From the NCBI RefSeq assembly GCF_037975245.1, contig NC_092568.1, positions 26,160,501-26,224,500 on the forward strand: a stretch of DNA of 64,000 bases, in the 5' to 3' direction. The translations under genes and the position numbers were made by a program. The stretch is from Apostichopus japonicus. Taxonomy: Eukaryota > Echinodermata > Holothuroidea > Aspidochirotida > Stichopodidae. This document shows positions 50,051 to 62,000 of the stretch, one piece after another. The notes under the pieces were generated by a model. That model was not told the DNA's origin. It ran no database searches and saw nothing but the letters and a program-made list of their open reading frames with translations. The first letter of the stretch is position 1. Every line of letters begins with the position of its first letter.

Positions 50051-53000
50051 CTGTAAAGAAAGATGGAAGCAGGATTTGTGTTTGAAGAGCAGTTAGTAAT
50101 ATTTACTTATATTTAAATTAATCACTTGAATGAGATTTAGAAATAACATAAAGTTCACCAACATATTTAAGTTTAACAAGTTTGACTCAACCTCTCCTTA
50201 TTCATGAAATTTGACAGCAAACTATTAGTCACTGACATCCCCCAATGAAGATATGAAGATGGGTATGAAACCAAGATAAGCACTCTCTTTGATTTGGAAA
50301 ACAAAACTGATAATCTTAAATTAGAGAACGATCAACTCAGAACAACCATGACGACTTACCAAACAGAAAATGACACTCTACGGCATAAAGTAAATGAAAT
50401 AGAACAATACTTCTGACGAAATTGTGTCAGAGTGTTCGGCATAACTGAGACCTTGGAAGAAAACGTCAGTCACAAAATAATGACCCTGGCCAAGGAGAAA
50501 CTTCAAGTAAACCTTCAGACAGAACACATCGATCGGTGTCACAGAGTCGGGGCAAAATCTGTTGGACGACCGAGGGGGGTCATATCAAGTTTAACTCTTA
50601 TCAAATCAGATCACAATTCCTATACAGTCGTAGAAAATTAAAACACACCGGAATAGTCATCAAGGAGGATCTAACTTATATCAATCAATCCCTGTTAAAG
50701 GCAGCCTAGGAGCACAAATCTACATCTAGTGCCTGGACAATTGACTGGAATGTGTCAGTCTCCATTAATAGGGACGGCAGAAGTGTCGTTAAACGAATAA
50801 AAAATATATCGGACCTACAGAAATTGTTATTATCATCACCATATCGCTGATCGCAACGTTATACCACTTTAACCTATCCATTGTTTATAAACAGTACCCA
50901 ACACAGTTGCGTAACACACTGGAATGTAGTCCTTTGGTTATACTGTTATATGGAATGGTGACTAGTCACTGAAATTGTTTCAGTTATAAACAGTACTCAA
51001 CACGGTTGCATAACACGTACTGGAATATACTGTTATATGGAATCGTGACTCATCGCTTGAATTGTTTATCTCTCAGTTACTGTATGTTTGTAGTCATTTG
51101 CATAGTGTTATTTGGCTCTGGACTTACTGGATTTTTGTTATTATCGTTACAGTTTTTTTTTTCTTCTGAATTTCTTGTTTAATGTTTAGTACTAATCACA
51201 CAGATATATCATTAACTGACCTTCTCAACTCATATAACATTGACCCTGCTTCTGGTTTGGGTGCTGCTAGGGATTTATCTAGTAAATATATAGATAATGA
51301 TAAAACTGCTGACTTTTTTTCAATAGGTAATCTGAGTGAAAATTTGAACTTTCTCCATGTAAATATTAGGAGTCTAAGTAAAAACTGATGAAAGCTTTAT
51401 TGCAACTTCTTTTTTCATGCAAGCACAACTTTTCTGTTATAGCTATTTCTGAAACATGGCTGCATGCCACTAGTCCCGTTGAGCTATTTGATATACGCAG
51501 GTATACTTTTGTTCACCAACGAGCTATTATGAAAGTTTCACTGGTACCTATTAAAAGTATTAATATTTTAATACCAGTTTCAATTTGAATACCAGTTTCA
51601 CTGGTACCTATTGAAAGTTGAAAGTACTTTTATTCACCGGGACCGAAATTATTCAACCGGTGGAGGAGTGGCTATGTATGTCAATAATTTATTAACCTTT
51701 TCTGTTTATGATGACATCAGCAGTTATGTAAAATGACAATGTCAATATTACTTGTTTTGAATCCATGTTTATTAAATTATGGCTCTCTAAAACAAAATCA
51801 GTAATTGTAGGGGTTGTATATCGACCACCTTAGTATCAATCAATTCAACTCTACATTTAATCATTTATTACAATCAGCTGGTATTTGTTCAAAAACATGC
51901 TACATTTTAGGCGATTTTAATATAAATTTGCTAGAGGTTGATACACCCGAATATGTAGCGGATTTTATCAACATGTTAAATTCGTTTTCACTGGTACCTA
52001 CCGTTGTTAAACCAACTAGGATATCTCCTACATCTGCTACACTCATAGATAATATATTTACTAATGATCACAAACATAATAGCTCATCAGGTATTATTAT
52101 TTCTGATGTTGTCAGCGATCACTTACCTATTTGTTTAGTAACGCTGGCTGGTCTTAAAGACAATGTTAAGTCTTATGACCACTCTTTCACAATGAAGCGT
52201 AATACTTCTGATAATAAGATATTATTATTATTAAGCACGTGTAAAGTTTCAAGCTTCTTTTCCAATGTTTAGGTGTATTTTGGTGGGGGGGGTGTGGGTT
52301 TTTTGTTGGTGGCCTGGCTTTGATAAGCTCTGCTTCTGCCAGGTCTCCCCCACTTCACATCATTTGTATATATCAATTGTTTGATTCCTATGGAATGTAT
52401 TTGTATTGTATATTCAAATGTTATATGTTCACTTTGTTTATGTTATGGTGAAGTGGAAATAAATAGTTTTCAACCATGGAAATGTGTACTTTGTAGTTGT
52501 TGAACTTAAATATTAAGTTTAAAGGAGACTAACCTGGAATATATTCCTTTAATCCCTTGGAAGAAGCAGACTGTCGTATTGCGTCTGACACGTATTCAGT
52601 GCTCTCTTTTCTTATGGTATTTAATGGAATATCTGAGGAGTGTGTTAAAGATAAACATGAATTGTACAACAACAAAAAATTGTCTCATAATTCCACATTC
52701 CGCTATGGAAAACTTATCAAATATCATATCAGTGAATAAATAACAGGTAAACTGATGGAAAAATTAAGAACATTTCTTGAAATAACCATGTAATATCCTT
52801 TGTTATTCATAATAATGTGAAATATAACATGTATTGACCAGTTACTTAATTAATTACTTAATCTTATTATAAACTTTTTTTTTGAAACAGTGAGTAACCA
52901 CCATTCATACCAACCTTTACCCATAACATTTGAAAAAATGTTAAAGGCAATTGTCTTTAAAACTTAGTTACATATAATTAAATTAGTTACAAAGTTACTT

Positions 53001-56000
53001 AGTTACAAATTTCCATATAGAAACATAACTGCTTTCAAAGTTTGCTGACTATTACATATAAACACTGAATATTTTGCAAACAACTAGTTTCTTCCAACTT
53101 GCTTCTTCCACATTCTAACGTTTTTGCCCTCCACTATGGAAACCTAATATCAAATAGAATATTGGCGAATAAATTCAATGAAATTGCCATTTTGTTATAT
53201 AATTTTGTCAGGTTGTTAAAATCCTATATTTAAATATTTACTTTTACATTATTATACTGGACCCCCCCTCCCCCCCCAAAAAAAAAAAACAACAGTTGAA
53301 AATGATTTTTTTATTTTAACAAGACAGGGTAAAAAGGATACTGCACGAATTTGGAAGGTGGCAAATGTCAAACTCAACAGGAGGTCTGACATCTATCAGG
53401 AGAGGCGGAGAATTGCTTCCGAGATGCTCTTTGAGCTGTTTGGCTGTTACCCTCTCCTCCGGGGTAAGAATGTGTAGTAGCATACACTATGAAGTGGAAG
53501 AGAATTATAAAATTGGAAAAAAGATTGAGGATTTTGAAATCATCATCAATGAAAGTAAACAGTCTGTGCAGTTTCTATTTAGAAATTTATTGGTCAGGTT
53601 TTATGATAAGAAAGTCTACCTTAATAATATGAAAAATATAGTATAAACTTTTTAGTTGCCTACAGAATAATCGCTGCTGGTAATTCTTCACTAAGACTAT
53701 ATATTTAATGGATTGTCCTGAATATATTTTTTTTGACGAAACAAAGAGGAATACTTAAGCACCCTTGTGAAATTTGCACCCATAATATATTTGTTTGTTT
53801 TTTGTTTTGCTTTTCTTCCAAAGTTACAAAGTTACTTTGTTTTTCAAATGTGGGATATGAATATGAAAAAAAAAGAAGTTTATTTGTATGTTGTTGATTT
53901 CGCATCATATTCAGTCAAAGTTGGAAACCTATCCTCTTCAAGGTCAAAATCGACGAATGAGAAGTAAAGAAACACAAAATATTTTGTCGTCAGTGTCAAA
54001 CAATGAAAGTGATGTTAATTTCCTTCAGTGTTTTACTTTAATAGTACACACTGAATGAAACTTCCACAAGATTGTTTAGAATGCATTCTTCTTTCACCAG
54101 TTGGAGATAAAATCTGTTTAGTAGAAGCAACGTTATAAAATATTGGCAGAGTCAATCGTTACGTTAATGTCACAAGTATAAATGTTTTGCAACAAGCTGA
54201 TCTAAGGTAACTTTGGTTTTTATGTGCTGGTCAATGATTTTTGGAGTATTTGCTCAAACTACAATAACAATTGATTAAACTCATAGATTTTTCTAACAAT
54301 TGAGGTACCTGAGTGAGTAATTAATGAATTTAATAATAATAACAATAATAAAAATCATAATAAAATGTATTTATAACATGCAACAATTCCATACAACATA
54401 TTCAAAGGCACTATTACCTAATAAAGTTCACTAAAGAATCAAAACATAAATAATACAATACAAGAAGGTAACACTAAAACTGAAAACTAAATGTAGCCAG
54501 AATCAAATTTGATCGATTTTTTTCCACATTTTTTTCCTCCAGACACTTTTATTATTTATTAAATCAAATGCAAAGAGCAGGTTAGAAAACTTTATTAAAA
54601 GCTTTATTTAAAAACCTGACAAATCAAACTGTGTACGTCTATATATAGTGTCAATTATCATTGGACACATTGATCAAAATCGACTGAGCAAACACTTTTA
54701 AGATATATCTATGAAGCAGTTTTCCCCAATTGACATCTTCAAACCATGTAAATATAGTAATTATTATATCAGGACAAAATATAGACATTACTAAATTAAA
54801 TCTGTCTTACTTTATCTGAAGGTCCTGCACCACAGAAACTCTCATAATCTATTAGTCCAGTCACTGTAGGCGTCTCACCACAGATGGAACAATCTTTCTT
54901 CCTGGCTCGTAACTTGATGCTTCTGAAGCTTCCATACAAACCGTCGAACAATAATAACTTTTGAACGTAAGATGCTGCAGAGGATAGGGAGGTTTAATGC
55001 AGAGAACTATTTGGACAATCAATGTATTCAAATTTTTGCTTGTTTTCCACACACTGAGGTATAAAAAAAGGCAGTAACGTCCAACTTTCCTCAGAAATCT
55101 TTGATGCTTCAATTCCAATTCATTGAAAAGATCACTTCAAACAGTTGAAAATTTTACATTCTAAAGGCTATGAATAATTTGTCCTGCAAGAAATGGACAT
55201 GAGATCAGGCAACAACCACTGAGTGTTTTCTTCCTTGTACAACAAACACCATTTGTGAGTCTATAGCAACACCCTTTGTGAGTTTATAGCAACACCCTTT
55301 GTGAGTCCATAGCAACAATCTTTGTGAGTCTATAGCAACACCCTTGTGAGTCTACAGCAACACCCTTTGTGAGTCTATAGCAACACCCTTTGTGAGTACA
55401 GCAACACCCTTTGTGAGTCTACAGCAACACCCTTTGTGTGTCTACAGCAACACCCTTTGTGAGTCTATAGCAACACCCTTTGTGAGTCTATCGCAACACC
55501 CTTTGTGAGTCTATAGCAACACCCTTTGTGAGTCTACAGCAACACCCTGTGTGAGTCTACAGCAACACCCTTTATGAGTCTACAGCAACACCCTTTGTGA
55601 GTACAGCAACACCCTCTGTGAGTCTATAGCAAGGACATGTAGACTAATAGCCACCAAGGTTAAGTTTTCCTGTCAACTGACCTGCTATTCATGTGCATCT
55701 AATAAGGACAAGTTAACTACAGAGCAATGAACCTAAGTGTTTTCTTTCATGTCGTCTGCTCTCCACAAATCAGTTTTGCACCATGCTTGCCTTATGAACT
55801 TTACATGTTCACAGTAATGAGTGTCTCTAAAAACTGCCACAGATATTAAATTTTATTCAATCACTTTAAATTATATATTTTTGTATGCAATATGATGAAA
55901 ATTAATCATCTTCCTTAAACACCTTTTTTATTCTATCAGCCATTTCAGGATACTGAACATATTGCCAGAAAACACTCAGCAAAATCATCGCTGTCTTTAC

Positions 56001-59000
56001 CTGGACTCTCAAATGTAGTTCAAGATGCACAAAGATCATAAGAAACATAATTAGGCCAATTATAATTTGCATATCCATCCGACCATCAGGGTACCTCATT
56101 GATACAAAGTTAATGCACAACGCTGTAAACAGTTGATTCTGCCCATTAGTAAGGTGTGTATGTCAACCATGAGGTACAGTATAGTATGCATTGGTATATC
56201 TTACCTTTCAAACCAGTGATTATCTTGATGGCTTCCAAGGCTTGAAGGTTTCCCATAATGCCAGGTACTGTGGTAACAAAGACACATTCATTAGTTAGAC
56301 TTATAACATTGGTAACGTGTAACATTGACAAAACCAACATCATATCTACATTATGGTGACTTGAGATATACATCATGAAAATACTTTAGTGTACAAAAAT
56401 CTTATTTAACTGCAACATGTTTAAGACTTTAGAATTTATATTTGTTTTTTTTTCTCCAGAAAACTAAACATACAAAAAGAACATTGAACCTTCTAAACGA
56501 TTTGCTCAATTCAAACCACCTTTGAACAACTGCATGGAAACAATGGGCTTAAAGATTGGGACATACAAAATCAATTGGCATATGTTCAGAAGTATTTAGA
56601 TACAACAGATCACCACTTCTAAATAACAATTGTTTTGGAATTTATTTTCACATTGTTTGTTCTCAGTCACTATAATTCTGTGTTACTGTAAATGAACTTT
56701 CCATGAAGTAAATAATTCAAAGGTGACAATTCCCTCTTGATGTTTCGAAAAGAGAAATGTTTGAACAGTTGCGAACCGACACATACAGAACATTACTATC
56801 CCACTCAATACTGTACCTCCACGCGGTATAGCAACATTCAGCTACATGCAACAACAAAAAACAGAAACAGAAGAAAATTTCCAGTTTTGATAAAGTATGC
56901 TCACACACCAGAGATAGTAATTTTCAAATATTATTTCCTGTAGATATGCCCCATGATGCATCTTTGACCACACTTTTGGATTAATTGCAGTGCCCAACTC
57001 ACCAACACCTAACACTCCACCATCTGAGCAATTTGTGACCGTCTCTGGCGGGGGTGGTCGAGGAAACAAACATCTATAGCAGGGTCCTCCCTCGTGGTTG
57101 TAAACTGTCAGCTGAGGAAATATGAGAAACGAGCAACTGAAATCTTGAACACTTGCCTAAGAAATTAAGAATGTTACACATGGCTTCGTTGTGGCATAAT
57201 CGATTCAGTTTATTAAATATGACAGATTTGAAGCAGAGCCTTGGGCATGTTTGGAATGTATTCAGTGAATAATTCATCTGGTATAATATAGCACAAGGCT
57301 ATGCAAAACTTACCAAAATTCCCTACACACCTTGCAGTTTTGTTCCCAGAATCTTTGTCCTTTCTCAGTAATTTGCAAAAGACACTAATACACAACTCAA
57401 ACTGACCAAAACAAAATGTTAATACGAAATATTCCTTGTTGTGTATATAGTCTCTTCTTCATTCAACAGGGAATGTCTGTGGAATAGCAGGAATGTGTTT
57501 AAAAGTGGGCTACCTCTGGGATGAAACAAAGTAATGCTTCTTCTTCTCATACACACACAATTATATTCTGTTTTTAATTCTTCTTCTTCTTCATCTTCCT
57601 TAACCGTTTTGTCGTTATAACTCACCTGACCTTCAAATCTCAGTGCACTGGCTGAGACAAGAGGTTTACCAGCTAAGACGCAGGCATCATTCAGAAGGTA
57701 TCTGGTTGCAACATTGTCTGTGCAATCCAGGACAATGTCATATGTTTGTAAGAGTTAAGGTACAGTAACTTCTGTGAGCAAGTTATTCTGACAACTAAAG
57801 GCATTGAAGACTCGCCCCAAACTGCGTGCGGCCATCTGAAAAAGTTAACTTTCTGTTGCTTGCAAGTGACGTTTTGTTCGTGTCACTACAAAATGCAGAC
57901 AGTAATGAAACGTGATACCTTGTTATCTTTAGCTGGACCCGAGATGTCCATCACTGTATCGTTTATACACTGTGCTGTGGGTATTGACCGCAGCTGTATT
58001 TCCTGTCTACACTAGTGTCTAATTACTGACGGTAGCAAGCTGTGTGTGTATTTTCTGGGACCAATGGTGGTGTCTAACACTTCTGTTACACCTCATTCGA
58101 AACTAGGTCAGATTACAGGCATAAGACGTTTCTTTTTGCGCAAGTCTTCACACCCTTTACCATAAAAATGAATTGATTTGCCATGTCTGGATGGTCATAT
58201 GAAGTCAGAACACTGGACAAACTACTGTAAGGTCAATGGCTGGAATTCTACTCCCGACAAAATGTTTCTGTTATTCTTAATCTTTCTACAATCTGTGATC
58301 TTTTACAAATCTTTTATTAAGCCTACAGTTGAGAAATGTCTTGTGTGAAATACAAACCTAGCCATAGACACTCACAGACAACTGACATGAAACAAACTCT
58401 TCAAAAGTACATGATACTTCTTCAAACCAATGACAAGTCATTTTACAGAGTTGATAACTGTTATACCAGCCCTTTTAAAGAACAAGAAAGCATTTTATAG
58501 GAAGTAAAAGGATATTGCTTAATCAGAGGCAAGGCATTCTCCTGGTCGAGTTGAATATGATGAGGCTTGCATACTATAGATGAATTTAAACTGTGAACAA
58601 AAAAATAGGAAAATGTTTCAGTCATTTGGAAGAGACTATGGAGATCTTTTTGATGAAAATATTGTTAACCTGAAGTTTCAACACTAAAATGGTGCAATTT
58701 ATCTTTATTTTTGTTTTTTATTACGTTTTCTACAAACACATGTTCACAATGCACACATTATGGTAAGAATTTCTTGTCAAATGTATAAGACATTTGTCGA
58801 CATGATTCAATGTGCATCCATTTGTTTCAGTGTCTACTTTGGTTAATATCCAATCACTTCTGTTGAGTATGACAATGAACTGTATTATGAACCTTTATGA
58901 CTTGAAAATATTCTTTTGACAGATATCAGCACTGAAAAAATAAGCAAATATCATTCCAAGGACTAATTAAGAGGGTGACATTTAGTAAAGTAATTTGAAA

Positions 59001-62000
59001 CTTGTCCATCTTTAAATCACTGAAATTATATCAATCATTAATGGTTTTAGAGATAATTCATTCTTATTTTATTGCAAAGTATTGCCCAAACATATATTCA
59101 CAAAATGTTTATACAAAATGAAGAATTGGAATGAATAAACAGAAACCTGAAACACCTTGAAAAAATGTGAATGAGAATATGTAGAAATGTTGGTAGTTGA
59201 TTCTCAATTGTTTAAATACCAGTATCGTACCACAGACATGTCTATTTCTTTATGAATCATTCTGTAATATTGTCATTTTCCTTGCTTCTGAGGAATTTGT
59301 GGTTCAAAATAGCTACAGACCAGTTTCTTTTCCATGCTTACAGACTACAGCTTTAATTACAAACACAGTCAAAGCTCCTGTTTGCCTTGAACTTGAATTT
59401 ACTACAGTCTACCTATATACCATACTTGATCATTAATGATAAGTTTGGGTACATGAAAACAAAATGAAAATGTGCTAGAAACTATACAGATCTCTTGTTT
59501 AGTTGGTGAGATATTCAAATATTTGTGAAACATATAGGCCTTGGTCTGAATGATGGAGAGTAACAACCTAATGCAAAATGCAGTTATTTTTTATATTTAG
59601 GTTTACAGTCTTGTTCAGGGCCAAGGCCCTCGCACATGACTTTACAACTTAACCCTGGTCATTGGTAACTTGTCACACCTACACACCAAGGTGTGCACAA
59701 TTCAATCAATCTCTCCTGGGGCACCTCAGTGTGCCACAACCACTTGTGCCCCCGGGGTCTTCCCATAGGGTGCAAGTTATAAGAGTTACATCGATGGTAC
59801 AGTACAGTATGTTCCACAATCCATGTGAAATTAACTATTATGGTACAACTTTTGAAGTATCTATATTAGTAGTCTTCTTTAAAAGCTGTAGAACTGCTCA
59901 AGCTGTTTTTTTCAGTTGCGCTGGTGTTTCACTTACCAATGGATACTGTCCGCTACTGACTTGCATTTTGATTTGCCAAGCCTCTCCTCTGTGTGGAGAA
60001 CCTGTCGATGGAGATTGTCCAGTTCAATTTCATCGTAGTCTACGACTCCAATATGCCCTAAAGGTAGGTTGAAGGGACAAACAAAGTAAATACTATGGAT
60101 GTGTAATATTAGTGATGGATATCTTACCTATGTATGTGTCCATACTATGAGATTTTACGATTCACTGAGGGCATACAATCAACAATTCGTTCTCTGTCAG
60201 TATAAAGTTACAACCTTTGTCTTTTCCTACCGATTGCATCATGGTCCACTCTATCTTCTAGCTGGGCACATGGACATATACAAAAATATGACACAGAACA
60301 TTCTCCTCTCTCTCTCTCCTTTACTGGTGTTAGGGTAAGCTGAGTGAATGGGGGAGAGGAAGATGCATGCAATTAAATCAAACAGAATGGAATTTACCGT
60401 TGTCTGCTTGGACCTGTGAACTGGCATGGCTCATTCCGTTTAAATATTTCCTTGTCCTCTCTTTTGTTCTCATTCAAGGATTTTGCAACAATAACACTCT
60501 GTATTTGAAGTTCTTTGGCCTTACCTAGCTTTTGCTACAATACTTGCAACTTTTGAAGGAAGGTAGTTATTGCTCCATAGTGTTTCCCATATTTACAAAA
60601 AAAAATAATTCTTACACAAAGAAAATGTTAAAAAATATCTTACCCACTCCTGCAGCAGCCAGGTAAATTGCTGATGGACATCCTAAGCCACCAGCTCCCA
60701 CCAGGAGTACAGAACTATTGATTAGTGCCAACTGACCTGAAAATACAAACACCAGACTCTCAAAAAAATTGTCACAACTTTCATTGGCAAGATAAATGAT
60801 ATGGTATTAAATAAATTATATTACACATGAGTCTTAACATATATTACACATGAGTCTTTTTGAATGAGTTATTCAATAACATATAATAACATATATTACA
60901 CATGAGTCTTTTTGAATGAGTTATTATGTTGGCATGAGTTATTATGTTTGCAAGTAAATTTCAAACATGCTTTTGATAACACTTTCATTCAATAGCTAAC
61001 TTTATTCCTGATGCAACTTTAGTTTTCAGAATATTTAATAACAGTACAGTCAAATCAAGATGATTCTCAAGCAATTTAACAATCTAATTTCATCTTACTG
61101 TCTTGATAACTGTGTTGACATCTAAATATGTTTCTGGGATTGACAATCTGGGATATGAAAGGAAATGAATTGCATTGTATCACAAATATGTCTTATAATG
61201 TGCACTAGTGAAGGCTCACTTGTTTCACTTCCCTTTATATGACCCTTGAATGATTAGTAAAATTATGAGGAATGTGAAAGGAAATGATATTACCTTTGAC
61301 CCCAATCTCTGGAAGGATGAGTTGCCTACTGTATCTTCTGATGTCTTTATTACATAACTCATTCACCTTTCTTTTGTCATCATCTGATCCTTCTCTGTCA
61401 ATTCCTTCATCAGGATTTGGCAAATGGAAATTCTGTAACTAATCAAACCACATGAAATATCATTGCTTAAAAGCATGCTATAGTCAACAAATAGAATAAG
61501 AATTTTCAACGATAATGGCAACAAGGAATGCAAGCCACTTCACTATATAATATTTTGCTGTGGATTATGTATGAAGGTGAATAATGTGAGTTGTTATGAT
61601 TGGACCTATATACAGTATGCACATTGATCCATGGGTGGAATGTGGAGATAGGATGAAGAGGAGGGACTGTTAGGGGGAATTCTTCCAAAGTTGATGAGGA
61701 AAGATTTTGTTCACTTCTTTACATAGCTCATTAATCATGGCATTATTTTTGCCTAGGGTTCCATAAGAAAAATCCACATCAAGCAGTTGCCACAATAAAA
61801 GGACCGTGGCTATCACAGAATCTTCCACAAGCAACAATATTTCTTACTTTAATAATTTACCATACCCAACAGACCTGACTTTCGAGGAAGGCTTTTAAGG
61901 TATGTATTTAACTATGAGGTTTTTGTATTGAACTGTATGTAGCCTAGTAATTACCTCCTAGTACCTCTGATGCATCATTAACCATTACATGCCACATCCA

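Noticed and set aside
57744-57800. MOCS3 as a pseudogene with a destroyed splice acceptor
   Set aside because: At first no AG acceptor could be found before YDIVLD and an in-frame TAA lay just upstream. The AT-AC U12 intron explains both ends and restores a 463-codon frame.
59662-60072. 136-codon plus-strand open frame
   Set aside because: Its right part is the antisense of MOCS3 exon 4, which has clear homology and splice sites on the minus strand.
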